This document shows positions 22,519-35,257 of a stretch of DNA of 64,000 nt, one piece after another. The stretch's first letter is position 1. Each line of letters opens with the position of its first letter. The translations under genes and the position numbers were made by a program. Source of the stretch: an uncultured Cellulomonas sp. (GTDB lineage: Bacteria; Actinomycetota; Actinomycetes; Actinomycetales; Cellulomonadaceae); the NCBI RefSeq assembly GCF_947494015.1, contig NZ_CANLTL010000008.1, positions 1 to 64,000 of the forward strand, given 5' to 3'. The notes beneath the pieces are model-generated. The model saw only the letters and a program-made list of their open reading frames with translations, was not told the DNA's origin and searched no databases.

Positions 22519-23462
22519 GACGGCGAGTGTTTCATGTCGTCGTGCGCAGCAGGGGACGCCGCGTGCGGCGCGCGCCGGGCCACCACCATCCGGGGGCGCC
22601 CGGTCAGGTCGTCCTCGGTCCGGGCCGGTCCGAACGCCCCCGTGGCGTCGACGATCGCCCGGGCACCGGCGGCCTGCACCTCGGCGTGCTCCATGACCAG
22701 CAGACCACCCGGACGCAGCAGGCGGGCCGCGGCGCCCACGATGCCACGCGGGACCTCCAGGCCGTCCGGCCCGAGCCCGTACAGCGCGACGGCCGGGTCG
22801 TGCCGGGCGACCTCGGGGTCCACCGGGACCGCACCCGGGGGAACGTAGGGCGGGTTGGACACGACGACGTCCACGGTGCCGTCGAGCGCGGTGAGCGCGG
22901 TTCGGGCGTCCCCCCGGTGCAGGGTGACCCGGTGCCCGTCGAGGTTGCGGGCGGCCCACCCGTGCGCGGCGGCGTCCAGCTCGACGGCGTGCACCCGTGC
23001 GCCGGGGACCTCGGTGGCGACGGCGAGCGCGATCGCCCCGGACCCCGTGCACAGGTCCACCACGAGCGCGCCACCGGTGCGGGCGGACGCCTCGGCGGCC
23101 GCCGCGATCGCGATGCCGGCGACGGCCTCGGTCTCCGGGCGGGGGACGAAGACGCCGGGGCCGACCGCGACCTCGATCCCGCGGAACGGCGCGCTGCCGA
23201 CCAGGTGCTGCAGCGGCACCCGCTGCGCCCGGCGGGCGACCAGCGCCGCCAGGCCCGCCGGCGCCGGACGACCCAGCGCGACCGCGACGCCGAGCTCGCC
23301 CCGGCCCACCCCGAGCAGGTGCGCCGCGAGGATCTCGGCGTCGACCCGGGGGGAGCTGACGCCGGCCGCGGCGAGCACGGACTCGGCCTCGCGCAGCGCG
23401 GCGCCCAGCGCCGTCGACCGCACCGACGAGGCCGGCCGGGTCGGTGGCTGCGGCTCGCTCAC
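22515..23462 (-). CDS. prmC: Peptide chain release factor N5-glutamine methyltransferase
   Basis: 315 residues. SAM-binding [11 protein letters not shown] and the catalytic N-P-P-Y are present, after an N-terminal helical domain (about 15-95). It methylates the GGQ glutamine of PrfA, whose gene lies immediately upstream with a GTGA overlap, the standard arrangement. Confidence 0.96.
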   Translation of the reverse strand: MSEPQPPTRPASSVRSTALGAALREAESVLAAAGVSSPRVDAEILAAHLLGVGRGELGVAVALGRPAPAGLAALVARRAQRVPLQHLVGSAPFRGIEVAVGPGVFVPRPETEAVAGIAIAAAAEASARTGGALVVDLCTGSGAIALAVATEVPGARVHAVELDAAAHGWAARNLDGHRVTLHRGDARTALTALDGTVDVVVSNPPYVPPGAVPVDPEVARHDPAVALYGLGPDGLEVPRGIVGAAARLLRPGGLLVMEHAEVQAAGARAIVDATGAFGPARTEDDLTGRPRMVVARRAPHAASPAAHDDMKHSPS

Positions 23463-24547
23463 GCGCCCGCGACGGCGAGGCGGGCCGCCTCGTCGGCGTC
23501 GATGGCGGACCGCACCACCGCGTCGAGGTCGCCGTCGAGCACCGTGTCCAGGTTGTAGGCCTTGTAGCCGGTGCGGTGGTCGGCGATCCGGTTCTCGGGG
23601 TAGTTGTAGGTGCGGATCCGCTCGGAGCGGTCCACCGTGCGCACCTGGGACCGCCGGGCCTCGGACGCCGCGGTGGCGACCTCCTCCGCACGCGCGGCCA
23701 GCAGCCGCGCGCGCAGCACGCGCATCGCCTGCTCGCGGTTCTGCAGCTGCGACTTCTCGTTCTGCATGGACACGACGATGCCGGTCGGCAGGTGCGTGAT
23801 GCGCACCGCCGAGTCGGTGGTGTTCACCGACTGCCCACCCGGGCCGGACGACCGGTACACGTCGATGCGCAGGTCCCCCGGGTCGATCTCGACCTCACCG
23901 GGGTCGTCGACCTCGGGCAGGACCAGCACGCCCGCCGCGGAGGTGTGGATCCGGCCCTGCGACTCGGTGACCGGCACCCGCTGCACGCGGTGCACCCCGC
24001 CCTCGTACTTCAGGCTCGCCCAGACGCCGTCGCCGGCGTCGGCCAGCTGGCCGCGGGCCTTGATCGCGACCTGCACGTCCTTGTACCCGCCGAGGTCCGA
24101 CTCGGTGGCCTCGATGAGCTCGGTGCGCCAGCCGCGCCGCTCGGCGTACCGCAGGTACATCCGCAGCAGGTCGCCGGCGAAGAGCGCGGACTCCTCCCCG
24201 CCCTCACCGGCCTTGATCTCCAGGATGACGTCGCGGGCGTCGTCCGGGTCGCGCGGGATCAGCACCCGGCGCAGACGCTCGGCCGCTGCCTCCACGCCGT
24301 CGCGCAGCGCGGGCAGCTCCGCGGTGTAGGCGTCGTCGAGCTCGGCGATCTCGGTCGCGTCGGCCAGGTCGGTGGTGGCCTGCTCCCACGCGCGGTACGC
24401 CGCCACGACCTGGCCGAGCTCGGCGTACCGGCGCCCGAGGACGCGCGCCCGGCCCGCGTCGGCGTGCACCGACGGGTCGGCGAGCTGCTGCTCGATGTCG
24501 GCGTGCTCGGCGAGCAGCGGCTCGACCGTGGCGAAGGCCTCGCTCAT
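23459..24547 (-). CDS. prfA: Peptide chain release factor 1
   Basis: 362 residues. The catalytic G-G-Q ([11 protein letters not shown]) is at about 230-237 and the anticodon-mimic region holds P-V-T (V-Q-R-V-P-V-T-E). Recognises UAG and UAA. ATG start with GAGGA upstream. First of the prfA-prmC-tsaC-wecA-atpI chain, each member overlapping the next. Confidence 0.97.
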   Translation of the reverse strand: MSEAFATVEPLLAEHADIEQQLADPSVHADAGRARVLGRRYAELGQVVAAYRAWEQATTDLADATEIAELDDAYTAELPALRDGVEAAAERLRRVLIPRDPDDARDVILEIKAGEGGEESALFAGDLLRMYLRYAERRGWRTELIEATESDLGGYKDVQVAIKARGQLADAGDGVWASLKYEGGVHRVQRVPVTESQGRIHTSAAGVLVLPEVDDPGEVEIDPGDLRIDVYRSSGPGGQSVNTTDSAVRITHLPTGIVVSMQNEKSQLQNREQAMRVLRARLLAARAEEVATAASEARRSQVRTVDRSERIRTYNYPENRIADHRTGYKAYNLDTVLDGDLDAVVRSAIDADEAARLAVAGA

Positions 24548-24609
24548 GGGTGGTCCTCAGGGTCGGGGGGGACGGCGACATGCCGGGCGGTGACGCCCGG
24601 GTACGACAA

Positions 24610-24662
24610 ACGCCGGTGGCCCCCGCGCCGCCATGGAGGGCGACTACGGGGACCACCGGCGT
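24610..24662 (-). terminator. Hairpin terminator after rpmE
   Basis: ACGCCGGTGGCCCC (24610-24623) pairs with 24648-24662 with one bulged A. On the minus strand the stem is followed by TTTGTCGT, a weak T-tract. It separates rpmE from prfA. Confidence 0.65.
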
Positions 24663-24670
24663 CGGGGGCC

Positions 24671-24892
24671 TTACTGCTGCGCTGCGGGCTTCTTGCCGTA
24701 GCGGGCCTCGAAGCGGGCCACGCGGCCACCGGTGTCGAGGATCTTCTGCTTGCCCGTGTAGAACGGGTGGCAGGCGCTGCACACGTCGGCGCGGATCTCG
24801 CCGGACGGCTCGGTCGAGCGCGTGGTGAACGTGTTCCCGCAGGTGCAGGTCACGGTCGTGTCCACGTAGGTCGGGTGGATGTCCTTCTTCAC
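24671..24892 (-). CDS. rpmE: 50S ribosomal protein L31, zinc form
   Basis: 73 residues. It has C-T-C-G (CxC) and C-S-A-C (CxxC) as zinc ligands and the family H-P-F-Y-T-G-K-Q-K. Zinc-containing L31 paralogues are exchanged for a cysteine-free form under zinc starvation in many actinobacteria. GTG start. Confidence 0.97.
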   Translation of the reverse strand: MKKDIHPTYVDTTVTCTCGNTFTTRSTEPSGEIRADVCSACHPFYTGKQKILDTGGRVARFEARYGKKPAAQQ

Positions 24893-25041
24893 GGTGCTTC
24901 TCCTTGGGTTTCGTCCCCGGGTCGCAGGCACGGCGTGCTCCGCGTGAACCGGTGACCAGCCGAACACGATGCCAGAACGCGGCCGTCCGGCGAAATCATC
25001 CGTCGCCCACCGGTGCCGCACGTGACGTGCGGCACGCGGCG

Positions 25042-27216
<2,175 letters not shown>

Positions 27217-27531
27217 GAAGGATCCTTCCCCCTCGTCGGCGGCCGGCTCGTTCAGGTCGGCGGGCCGCGTGTCGACGTCCGACACCAGACGGCCGGACGT
27301 TGCCTCAGCCTCGCCCTGGCGGCGTACGACGACGTCGGGCGTTGCGGGGCTGATGAGCCTCCGGTCCGGCAGGCTGCGAGGCACGCAGCGCACGAGAGCC
27401 GAGATCCTGGGGGCCTGGTCACTCTAGCACCGCGGGCTCGGCGCCCATGCCCGCCGTGCACATTCACCCGTCCGGGCGCGGCGGTCACCTGTGCACTCGC
27501 CGGCGCCCTCGTGGGACGACGAGCCGCCTGC
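27217..27531 (-). other. Rho leader and thrB-rho intergenic region
   Basis: No gene is supported here. On the minus strand a TAGAGT -10 (27421-27426) predicts a leader of about 195 nt before the rho GTG. The leader is open in the rho frame from a GTG at 27393. Long rho leaders often carry autoregulatory sites, but I see no decisive structure. Confidence 0.5.
27421..27426 (-). promoter_or_regulatory. Probable -10 of rho
   Basis: TAGAGT on the minus strand, about 205 bases before the rho start and about 105 bases after the thrB stop. No recognisable -35. Confidence 0.4.
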
Positions 27532-28476
27532 TCAGCGCACCATGCGCTCGACCGTCGCACCGTCCCGGTCGACGCCGGGGACCAGCACGTGCCACCCGCC
27601 CATGGTCGGGCCGAGCACCTCCCGGACCGCGTCGTCCGCGTCGGTCGCGGCGTCCCCCGTGCCTCCCGTCGTCCGGGCCAGGGCGAGCACCGTGGGACCC
27701 GCGCCGGAGACCACCGCGGCGACCCCGCGCCCGCGCAAGGCGTCGACCAGGGCGACGCTCTCGCGCATTGCCGGTGCCCGGTAGGACTGGTGCAGCCGGT
27801 CCTCGGTGGCCGCGAGCAGCAGGTCGGGCCGGCGCCCGAGCGCGTGCACCAGCAGCGCGGCACGGCCGACCGCGAAGGCGGCGTCGCGGTGCGGCACGGT
27901 CGCCGGCAGCAGCCCGCGCGCGGTCGACGTGGCCAGGCGCACGCCCGGCACCAGGATGACGGGCGCGACGTCGGCGTGCGTGTCCACCTGCACGGCCCGG
28001 GCGCCACCCGGTTCGCACCACGCGACGGTCGCGCCGCCGAGCAGCGCGGGCGCGGCGTTGTCCGGGTGGCCCTCCACGTCGGTGGCCAGCCGCAGGACCG
28101 TGTCGTCGTCGAGCGCGTCGGGGTCGGCGATGAGGCCGCGTGCCGCGAGCAGTCCGGCGACGACCGCCGCGGCGGAGGAGCCCAGCCCGCGCCCGTGCGG
28201 GATGCGGTTCGTGCAGACCAGGTGCAGGCCGGTCTGGGGTGCACCGACGTGGTCGAGCGCGAGGCGCAGCGCACGCACGACCAGGTGCGAGTCGTCGTCG
28301 GGCACCTCGCCCGCCCCTTCGCCGCGGACGTCGACGACCACACCCGGGGTGCCGAGCGCGCGCACCTCGACCTCGTCGTGCACCGCGAGCGCCAGTCCGA
28401 GGGCGTCGAAACCGGGTCCGAGGTTCGCGCTCGTCGCCGGCACCCGGACCCGGACGTGGTCGGTCCCGAGCCTCAC
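27532..28476 (-). CDS. thrB: Homoserine kinase
   Basis: 314 residues, GHMP kinase family. V-P-A-T-S-A-N-L-G-P-G-F-D opens the protein, the ATP loop is P-H-G-R-G-L-G-S-S-A-A (about 90-100), and V-S-G-A-G-P-T-V-L-A is the third motif. Phosphorylates homoserine for ThrC. The GTG at 28476 is 20 bases after the thrC stop. Confidence 0.96.
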   Translation of the reverse strand: MRLGTDHVRVRVPATSANLGPGFDALGLALAVHDEVEVRALGTPGVVVDVRGEGAGEVPDDDSHLVVRALRLALDHVGAPQTGLHLVCTNRIPHGRGLGSSAAAVVAGLLAARGLIADPDALDDDTVLRLATDVEGHPDNAAPALLGGATVAWCEPGGARAVQVDTHADVAPVILVPGVRLATSTARGLLPATVPHRDAAFAVGRAALLVHALGRRPDLLLAATEDRLHQSYRAPAMRESVALVDALRGRGVAAVVSGAGPTVLALARTTGGTGDAATDADDAVREVLGPTMGGWHVLVPGVDRDGATVERMVR

Positions 28477-28496
28477 CGCAGCCGTCCCGTCACGGG

Positions 28497-29567
28497 TCAG
28501 GACAGGTCGAGGGCGTCGGCGATCGACACCACGTCCGGGCTCACCCGCACGGGGACGATCTCGCCGCCGTCGGCCGTGCGCAGGGCCCACTGCGGGTCCT
28601 TCAGACCGTGCCCGGTCACCGTGACGACGATCCGCGCACCGGCCGGCACCCGGCCCTGCTCGGCCAGCATGAGGATGCCGGCGACGCCCGCGGCGGACGC
28701 GGGCTCGACGAACACGCCGCACTCGTTGGACAGCACCCGGTGCGCGGCGAGGATCTGGTCGTCGGTGACCGCCTCGATGAGCCCGCCGGAGGTGTCGCGC
28801 GCCGTCTCGGCCTGCTTCCACGACGCGGGGTTGCCGATCCGGATGGCCGTCGCGATCGTCTCGGGGTGGGTCACCGGGTGCCCGGCCACGATCGGCGCGG
28901 CGCCGGCGGCCTGGAAGCCCCACATGGTGGGGGCCCGGGTGGCCGGACCGTCGGCCGCGTACTCGGTGTAGCCCTTCCAGTACGCGGTGATGTTGCCCGC
29001 GTTGCCGACCGGCAGCACGTGCACGTCCGGGGCGTCACCGAGGGCGTCGACCACCTCGAACGCACCGGTCTTCTGGCCCTCGATGCGGTCGGGGTTGACC
29101 GAGTTGACGAGCTCGACGCCGTACGCGTCGGCGAGCTTGCGGGCAGCCACGAGGCAGTCGTCGAAGTTGCCGTCCACCTGGAGCAGGCGGGCACCGTGCG
29201 CGACGGCCTGGCTGAGCTTGCCCATCGCGATCTTGCCGTCCGGGACCAGGACGGCGCACAGCATGCCGGCCGCGGTCGCGTAGGCCGCCGCGGACGCCGA
29301 GGTGTTCCCGGTCGACGCGCACACCACCACCCGGGCGCCGCGGCCCGCCGCGGCGGAGATCGCGGTGGTCATGCCGCGGTCCTTGAACGACCCGGTCGGG
29401 TTCATGCCCTCGACCTTGAGATGGACGTCGGCGCCGGTCCGCTCGGACAGCGCGCGCGCCGGGACGAGCGGCGTGCCGCCCTCCCCCAGCGTGATGACCG
29501 TGTCGGTCAGGTGCGCAGGCAGTCGGTCGGCGTACTCGGCGATGACGCCGCGCCACTGGTGGGCCAT
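28497..29567 (-). CDS. thrC: Threonine synthase
   Basis: 356 residues, fold-type II PLP enzyme. The PLP lysine is in [10 protein letters not shown] and the phosphate loop is G-N-A-G-N. Converts phosphohomoserine to threonine. The ATG overlaps the hom stop as TGATG, coupling the two. Confidence 0.97.
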   Translation of the reverse strand: MAHQWRGVIAEYADRLPAHLTDTVITLGEGGTPLVPARALSERTGADVHLKVEGMNPTGSFKDRGMTTAISAAAGRGARVVVCASTGNTSASAAAYATAAGMLCAVLVPDGKIAMGKLSQAVAHGARLLQVDGNFDDCLVAARKLADAYGVELVNSVNPDRIEGQKTGAFEVVDALGDAPDVHVLPVGNAGNITAYWKGYTEYAADGPATRAPTMWGFQAAGAAPIVAGHPVTHPETIATAIRIGNPASWKQAETARDTSGGLIEAVTDDQILAAHRVLSNECGVFVEPASAAGVAGILMLAEQGRVPAGARIVVTVTGHGLKDPQWALRTADGGEIVPVRVSPDVVSIADALDLS

Positions 29568-30862
29568 CAGCTTCCCTCGACTCGTAGGACGGAGCGCACG
29601 GCCAGGACCGCGTCGAGCTCGGCGACGGCCTGCACCGTGGCGGCGAGCGCGGCGTCGGTCGCCGAGTGCGTGGTGATGATCAGGTGGGCGACGCCGCTCG
29701 TGGTCGCGCCGCCCGCGGCCTGCGACTGCCGGACGGCCTCGATCGACACCCCGTGGTCGGCCAGCGCGGCCGCCACCTGGGCGAGCACGCCCGGCCGGTC
29801 GACGACGTCGATCCGCACGCTGTAGCGGGTCAGGGCCGCTGAGGCAGGCAGCACGGGCAGGTCCGCGTAGCTCGACTCCACCGGTCCCCGGCCACCCAGC
29901 ACGCGGTTGCGGGCGGCCGACACGACGTCGCCGAGCACCGCGGAGGCCGTGGGCGTCCCACCCGCACCGCGGCCGTAGAACATGAGCTCACCGGCGGACT
30001 CGGCCTGGACGAACACCGCGTTGAACGCCCCGCGCACCCCGGCCAGCGGGTGCTCGACGGGCACCAGCGCGGGGTGCACGCGCACCGAGACGCCGTCGTC
30101 GGTGCGCTCGGCGATCGCGAGCAGCTTGACGACGTGGCCGGTGCTGGCCGCCCAGGCGACGTCGTCGGCGGTGACGGCCGTGATGCCCTCGCGGTGCACG
30201 TCCTCGAGCGGGACGCGGATGTGGAAGGCGAGCGAGGCGAGGATCGCGGCCTTGGCGGCGGCGTCGAAGCCCTCGACGTCGGCCGTCGGGTCCGCCTCGG
30301 CGTAGCCCAGCTCCTGCGCCTGCCGCACCGCGGCGGCGAGGTCGAGCCCGCCCGTGGCCATCTGGTCGAGCACGTAGTTGGTGGTGCCGTTGACGATCCC
30401 GACGATGCGCTGCACGCGGTCGCCGGCGAGGGACTCCCGCACCGGCCGGACGATCGGGATGGCGCCGGCCACGGCCGCCTCGAAGTACACGTCCACGCCG
30501 GCCGCGTCCGCCGCGGCGTACAGGGTGGGACCGTCCGCGGCGAGCAGCGCCTTGTTCGCGGTCACCACCGAGGCCCCGGCGGCGATCGCCCGCAGCAGCA
30601 GGGTGCGCGCCGGCTCAAGGCCGCCGATGACCTCCACGACGATGTCCGCCTGCTCGACGAGCGAGTCGGCGTCCGTGGTGAGCAGCGCCGGGTCGACGCC
30701 GTCGCGCGGTGCCGTGACGTCGCGGACCGCGATGCCGGTCAGCTCCAGCGGGGCGCCTACGCGGGCGGCGAGGTCCTCGGCCTGCTCCCGCAGGAGCCGC
30801 GCGACCTGGGTACCCACCACGCCACAGCCCAGCAGGGCGATGCGCAGAGCCGGGGCTGGCAC
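29567..30862 (-). CDS. hom: Homoserine dehydrogenase with ACT domain
   Basis: 431 residues. NAD-binding G-C-G-V-V-G, catalytic region G-T-T-N-Y-V-L and [12 protein letters not shown], and a C-terminal ACT domain ([14 protein letters not shown]) for threonine feedback. First gene of hom-thrC-thrB. GTG start with a perfect GGAGGT eight bases upstream. Confidence 0.97.
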   Translation of the reverse strand: MPAPALRIALLGCGVVGTQVARLLREQAEDLAARVGAPLELTGIAVRDVTAPRDGVDPALLTTDADSLVEQADIVVEVIGGLEPARTLLLRAIAAGASVVTANKALLAADGPTLYAAADAAGVDVYFEAAVAGAIPIVRPVRESLAGDRVQRIVGIVNGTTNYVLDQMATGGLDLAAAVRQAQELGYAEADPTADVEGFDAAAKAAILASLAFHIRVPLEDVHREGITAVTADDVAWAASTGHVVKLLAIAERTDDGVSVRVHPALVPVEHPLAGVRGAFNAVFVQAESAGELMFYGRGAGGTPTASAVLGDVVSAARNRVLGGRGPVESSYADLPVLPASAALTRYSVRIDVVDRPGVLAQVAAALADHGVSIEAVRQSQAAGGATTSGVAHLIITTHSATDAALAATVQAVAELDAVLAVRSVLRVEGS

Positions 30863-30903
30863 GGTGAAGCACCTCCAGGGTCGTGGTCGGTCGTTGTCGA
30901 ATT

Positions 30904-30930
30904 CGTCCGGCGGGCACGCCCGCGGGGACG
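30904..30930 (-). promoter_or_regulatory. Hairpin in the hom leader, possible attenuator
   Basis: A 6-bp stem GCGGGC/GCCCGC with a 2-base loop is extended, after a small bulge, by CGTCC/GGACG. It lies about 40 bases upstream of the hom start. A regulatory role is inferred from position only. Confidence 0.25.
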
Positions 30931-31017
30931 TCCGGCGCCGAGGCGATCCTCCCGGCTTGGCCGACTCCCCGACCCGGCGTCTCACCATACGGGTGGTCCG
31001 CCATCGGTTCGGCGCGG

Positions 31018-31053
31018 CGGACGGGCGTTGCCGCGCGCGGACGGGCGTTGCCG
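31018..31053. repeat. 16-bp direct repeat pair
   Basis: CGGACGGGCGTTGCCG occurs at 31018-31033 and again at 31038-31053 with four bases between. Confidence 0.8.
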
Positions 31054-31054
31054 A

Positions 31055-31125
31055 CTGCGCTCGGCGGGCGGGCGGTGCCCCTCGCGCCCCGCCGAGCGCA
31101 GGCGGGCGGTGCCCCTCGCGCCCCG
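31055..31125. repeat. 25-bp direct repeat interleaved with a 14-bp inverted repeat
   Basis: A 25-bp unit beginning GGCGGGCGGTGCCCCTCGCG is at 31067-31091 and 31101-31125. A 14-bp inverted repeat (31055-31068 with 31088-31101) is woven into it. The block lies at the 3' end of the decayed HNH gene, so it may be a scar of recombination. Confidence 0.75.
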
Positions 31126-31132
31126 TGCCCGC

Positions 31133-32036
31133 TCACGGGGCACGAGCCGGCACGGGCTGCACTCCCGGGAGAACGGGCCCCGACCGATCGAGCACGCGCC
31201 TCGACCGTTCACGGAAGGTGCAGGTCACCGACGTGAGGCCGCGACCACGGGCTCCGGACGCCGGGCCGCGTGCGGGTGCACGGGTCCCAAGCCGCGGGCG
31301 ACCGGTCCGCGGCTCGTCACCGCGCGGCGGCGAGGCCGAGCGGGTGATCGCGAGGTCGCGGCGGTGGCCCTCGTGGTGGTGGAAGCTGCACAGCAGGACG
31401 CCGTTGTCGACGCTCGTCGACCCGGTGTCGCGTTCCCACCAGTCGATGTGGTGGATCTGGTACCACGGAGCGCGCGTGTGGCACTCCGGCCAGGCGCACT
31501 CGCGGTCACGCGCGATGACCGCCCGCCGCTGCTCCCCCGAGAAGAGACGCTGCGTACGCCCGACGTCCAGCGGGACACCGGTCGCGTCGACGGCGATCCG
31601 GGTGATCGTGCAGTCACCCATGACGGCCGCGACCTCGCTCGCCGGGACGGGGGTCCCGTCCGCCAGCGTCGCGAGCGGGTACCCCTGCACCGCGGCAGAC
31701 CGCGGGCAGTCGGACTCGGGGGCGTCAGCCAGGCCGGACGCAGCCAGACCGCCCGCACTCTCGCTCGGCGACGAGGACCGTGGCACGGGCAGCCGCCAGC
31801 CGGTCCAGCGCCCGATCCAGCCGGCCCAGCACGGTCCGTCGATCGGCCTCGGACCAGCTGCGAGCCTCGGTGACCAGTGCGGCCAGCCGCACGGTCGCGG
31901 CACCGAGAGCATCGGCCTGGGCGAGTGCGGCGTCCGCGGACGACGACGCCTGCAACGGCCCCTCGACGGGCCGCGCGTCGGCGACGTGAAGCGGCTCGGT
32001 GCCCGCCACCCGGACCACTCCAGCCGTTTCGAACAT
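31133..32036 (-). pseudogene. Decayed DUF222/13E12-type HNH endonuclease gene
   Basis: Two pieces of one family lie in different frames. Positions 32036-31725 encode about 103 residues of a DUF222-like helical start (M-F-E-T-A-G-V) and then stop. From about 31730 another frame encodes R-D-R-E-C-A-W-P-E-C, W-Y-Q-I-H-H-I-D-W-W and N-G-V-L-L-C-S-F-H-H-H, a complete-looking HNH motif. Intact relatives are about 430-500 residues, so about half, mostly mid-DUF222, is missing and the join is out of frame. The boundary at 31133 is only where the frame closes. These genes are multicopy in actinobacteria and behave like selfish or intron-free homing genes. Confidence 0.8.
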
Positions 32037-32131
32037 CTGTTCGAAGTCCAGCGACGAGCGCCGGCACGCGTATCGCCCGGCCCCAACCTGTGGACGAGCC
32101 ACGAGCCACGAGCCCGAGCCACGACCCCGCG

Positions 32132-33568
32132 TCACCCCTGGTCGAGGGCCAGCAGGTCCTCCTCGGTCTCGCGCCGCACGAGCACCCGCACGACGCCGTC
32201 GCGCACCGCGAGGACCGGCGGACGCGGCAGGTGGTTGTAGTTGGACGCCATGGACCGGCCGTACGCGCCGGTGACCGGCACCGCCAGGAGGTCGCCCGGG
32301 GCGACGTCCGCGGGCAGGGCGACGTCGTGCACGACGATGTCGCCGCTCTCGCAGTGCTTGCCGACGACGCGCGAGCACGCCGTCTGCGCGGACGCGACCC
32401 GCGAGGCGACCGTGGCGGTGTACTGCGCGCCGTACAGCGCGGGCCGCAGGTTGTCGCTCATGCCGCCGTCGACCGAGACGTACGTGCGCGTGAACGGTCC
32501 GTCGTCGCCGTCGACGGTCACCGGCTTGACGGTGCCCGCCGTGTAGAGCGTGAAGGTCGTGGGTCCCACGATCGCGCGGCCGGGCTCGATCGAGATGCGC
32601 GGGACCGGGGTGCCGAGCTCGGCGCACACCGCACCGACGGTCGCGGCCAGCCGGCCGGCCACCGTCGCGGGGTCCAGCGCCGTCTCCCCCGGCAGGTAGG
32701 CGACGCCGTACCCGCCGCCGAGGTCGACCTCGTCGGCGAGGTAGCCGCTGGCCGCGTGCAGGTCGGCCCGCAGCCGCAGCAGCGTGCGGGCGGCCTCCTC
32801 GAAGCCGGCGGGGTCCAGGATCTGCGACCCGATGTGGGAGTGGATGCCGAGCAGGGTGAGCTCGGGACGGTCCAGCACCGCGCGCAGCGCGGCCATCGCC
32901 TGGCCGCCGGCCACCGACAGCCCGAACTTCTGGTCCTCGTGCGCGGTCGAGATGTACTCGTGCCCGCCGGCGTGCACGCCGGTGGTGACCCGGACCATGA
33001 CCGGTGCCCGCAGGCCGGTCCGCGCGGCGACGTCGGCGATCCGGTCCACCTCGGTGAGGGAGTCCACGATCAGCCGTCCCACGCCGGCCGCGAGCGCCCG
33101 CTCGATCTCCGCGTCGGACTTGTTGTTGCCGTGCAGGCCGATGTCCGCCCCGGGGACACCGGCCCGCAGGGCGACCGCGAGCTCCCCGCCGGTCGCGGTG
33201 TCGACCCGCAGGCCCTCCTCGTGCGCCCATCGCGCCACGGCGACCGACAGGAACGCCTTGCCGGCGTAGTACACGTCCACGCCGACGTCGAGCGGCTCGA
33301 ACGCCGCGGTGAACGCATCGCGGTAGGCGCGGGCGCGGGTGCGGAAGTCCGCCTCGTCCAGCACGTAGGCGGGCGTCCCGTGCTCGCGCGCGAGGTCCCG
33401 GACGTCGACGCCGGCCACGGTCAGCGCGCCGTCGTCCCCGCGGCGCACACCGGACGCCCACACCTGCGGGTCCAGGTCCACCCCCTGGCCGGGGGCGACG
33501 CCCGTCGGCACGCTGACCGCGACGCCGCCGGACACGTCCTGGCGGCCGACGTCGGCGGCGGGCGTCAC
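32132..33568 (-). CDS. lysA: Diaminopimelate decarboxylase
   Basis: 478 residues, fold-type III PLP enzyme. The PLP lysine is in Y-Y-A-G-K-A-F, with H-S-H-I-G-S-Q, E-P-G-R-A-I-V and C-E-S-G-D all present. Makes lysine from meso-DAP. The protein has a roughly 30-residue N-terminal extension. The GTG at 33568 overlaps the argS stop (GTGA). Confidence 0.97.
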   Translation of the reverse strand: MTPAADVGRQDVSGGVAVSVPTGVAPGQGVDLDPQVWASGVRRGDDGALTVAGVDVRDLAREHGTPAYVLDEADFRTRARAYRDAFTAAFEPLDVGVDVYYAGKAFLSVAVARWAHEEGLRVDTATGGELAVALRAGVPGADIGLHGNNKSDAEIERALAAGVGRLIVDSLTEVDRIADVAARTGLRAPVMVRVTTGVHAGGHEYISTAHEDQKFGLSVAGGQAMAALRAVLDRPELTLLGIHSHIGSQILDPAGFEEAARTLLRLRADLHAASGYLADEVDLGGGYGVAYLPGETALDPATVAGRLAATVGAVCAELGTPVPRISIEPGRAIVGPTTFTLYTAGTVKPVTVDGDDGPFTRTYVSVDGGMSDNLRPALYGAQYTATVASRVASAQTACSRVVGKHCESGDIVVHDVALPADVAPGDLLAVPVTGAYGRSMASNYNHLPRPPVLAVRDGVVRVLVRRETEEDLLALDQG

Positions 33569-35244
33569 ATGCGCTCCGGGGCGCTGACGCCCAGGAGGTC
33601 CAGCCCGTTGGCCAGGACCTGGCGCGTGGCGTCGTTGAGCCACAGCCGGGTGCGGTGGACGTCCGAGACGTCCTCGTCGCCGAACGGGGTGACGCGGCGC
33701 TGGTCGTACCACTTGTGGTAGCTGGAGGCGAGCTCCTCGAGGTACCGGGCGACCCGGTGCGGCTCACGCAGGTCCGCCGCCTGCGCCACGACGCGGGGGA
33801 ACTCGGCGAGGGACCCGAGGAGCACGGTCTCGCTGGGGTGGTCGAGCAGCGCGGGGTCGAACCCGTCACCGCGGTGGACACCGGAGTCGGCGGCGTTGCG
33901 CGCGACGTTGACCGTCCGGGCGTGCGCGTACTGGACGTAGAACACCGGGTTCTCGTTGGTCGCCGTCGTCAGCAGGTCCAGGTCGATGTCGAGGGTGGAG
34001 TTCGCCGCCGAGCGGGCCAGGGCGTACCGGGCGGCGTCCACCCCGACGGCGTCGACCAGGTCGTCGATGGTGACGATCGTGCCGGCGCGCTTGGACATGC
34101 GGACCGGCTCGCCGTCCTTGACCAGGTTGACCATCTGCCCGATGAGGATCTCGAGGTTCACGCCGGGCGTGTCCCCGAACGCGGCGCACATGGCCATCAT
34201 CCGGCCGATGTACCCGTGGTGGTCGGCGCCGAGCATGATGATCACGCGGTCGAAGCCGCGCTCGCGCTTGTCGAGGTAGTAGGCCAGGTCGCCGGAGATG
34301 TAGGCCGCCTGCCCGTCGGACTTGATGATGACCCGGTCCTTGTCGTCCCCGAAGTCCGTGGTCCGCAGCCAGGTGGCGCCGTCGGCCTCGAAGATGTGGC
34401 CCAGGTCCCGCAGGCGGGCGACCGCGCGGTCGACGGCCCCCGACTCGTGCAGGTGGTCCTCGTGGAAGTAGACGTCGAAGTCGACCCGGAAGTCGTGCAG
34501 CTTCGCCTTGATCTCGGTGAACATGAGGTCGACGCCGACCGCGCGGAAGACCTCCTGGGCGTCGTCGTCGGGCAGCGTCAGGGGGTCGGGCTCCCCCGCC
34601 GCGCGGCGGCTCGCGAGCACGGCGTCGGCGATGTCGGAGATGTACTGGCCGCCGTACCCGTCCTCGGGAGCCGGCTCGCCCTTGGCCCGGGCGAGCAGCG
34701 ACCGCGCGAACCGGTCGATCTGGGAGCCGTGGTCGTTGAAGTAGTACTCCCGGGTGACCTCCGCCCCGGCCGCACCGAGCACCCGGGCGAGGGAGTCGCC
34801 GACGGCGGCCCAGCGCACCCCGCCGATGTGGATGGGTCCGGTCGGGTTCGCCGAGACGAACTCAAGGTTGATCCGCAGGCCGGCGAGCGTCTGCGAGCGG
34901 CCGAAGGCGGCCCCGGCCTCGACGACGGAGCGGGCCAGCCCACCGGCGGCGGCGGTGTCCAGGGTGATGTTGAGGAAGCCGGGGCCGGCGACGTCGACCG
35001 CACCGACGCCCGCGACGCCGGACAGGCGACGCGCGAGCTCCTCGGCGAACGCGCGCGGGGTGGTGCCGGCCCGCTTGCCGAGCTGCATCGCGATGTTGGT
35101 GGCCCAGTCGCCGTGCTCGCGCTGCCGCGGACGCTCCACGTGCACGACGGCGGGGATCGCCGACGCGTCCAGGGCGAAGGTGCCGTCGTCGACGGCGGCG
35201 GTCAGGGCAGCGCGGAGAGCCTCGGAGAGCTCGGCAGGGGTCAC
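33565..35244 (-). CDS. argS: Arginyl-tRNA synthetase
   Basis: 559 residues, class I. The HIGH signature reads [11 protein letters not shown], and V-R-M-S-K-R-A-G provides the KMSK loop. DALR anticodon-binding domain at the C-terminus. GTG start with a TAACCT -10 seven bases upstream, so it is probably leaderless. Heads the argS-lysA pair. Confidence 0.97.
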   Translation of the reverse strand: MTPAELSEALRAALTAAVDDGTFALDASAIPAVVHVERPRQREHGDWATNIAMQLGKRAGTTPRAFAEELARRLSGVAGVGAVDVAGPGFLNITLDTAAAGGLARSVVEAGAAFGRSQTLAGLRINLEFVSANPTGPIHIGGVRWAAVGDSLARVLGAAGAEVTREYYFNDHGSQIDRFARSLLARAKGEPAPEDGYGGQYISDIADAVLASRRAAGEPDPLTLPDDDAQEVFRAVGVDLMFTEIKAKLHDFRVDFDVYFHEDHLHESGAVDRAVARLRDLGHIFEADGATWLRTTDFGDDKDRVIIKSDGQAAYISGDLAYYLDKRERGFDRVIIMLGADHHGYIGRMMAMCAAFGDTPGVNLEILIGQMVNLVKDGEPVRMSKRAGTIVTIDDLVDAVGVDAARYALARSAANSTLDIDLDLLTTATNENPVFYVQYAHARTVNVARNAADSGVHRGDGFDPALLDHPSETVLLGSLAEFPRVVAQAADLREPHRVARYLEELASSYHKWYDQRRVTPFGDEDVSDVHRTRLWLNDATRQVLANGLDLLGVSAPERM

Positions 35245-35251
35245 GGCCTCA

Positions 35252-35257
35252 AGGTTA
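35252..35257 (-). promoter_or_regulatory. Leaderless-type -10 of argS, TAACCT
   Basis: Minus-strand TAACCT ends 7 bases before the GTG. Its TAA is also the stop codon of the upstream MFS gene, so the argS promoter is embedded in that gene's 3' end. Confidence 0.5.

Larger units (their letters stand above)
30863..31132 (-). other. hom leader and repeat-rich spacer
   Basis: No gene seen. On the minus strand TATGGT (30984-30989) could be the hom -10, giving a leader of about 115 nt. That leader holds a hairpin at 30904-30930 (arms CGTCC..GCGGGC / GCCCGC..GGACG). The part nearer the HNH relic (31018-31125) is a mosaic of direct and inverted repeats. Confidence 0.4.
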
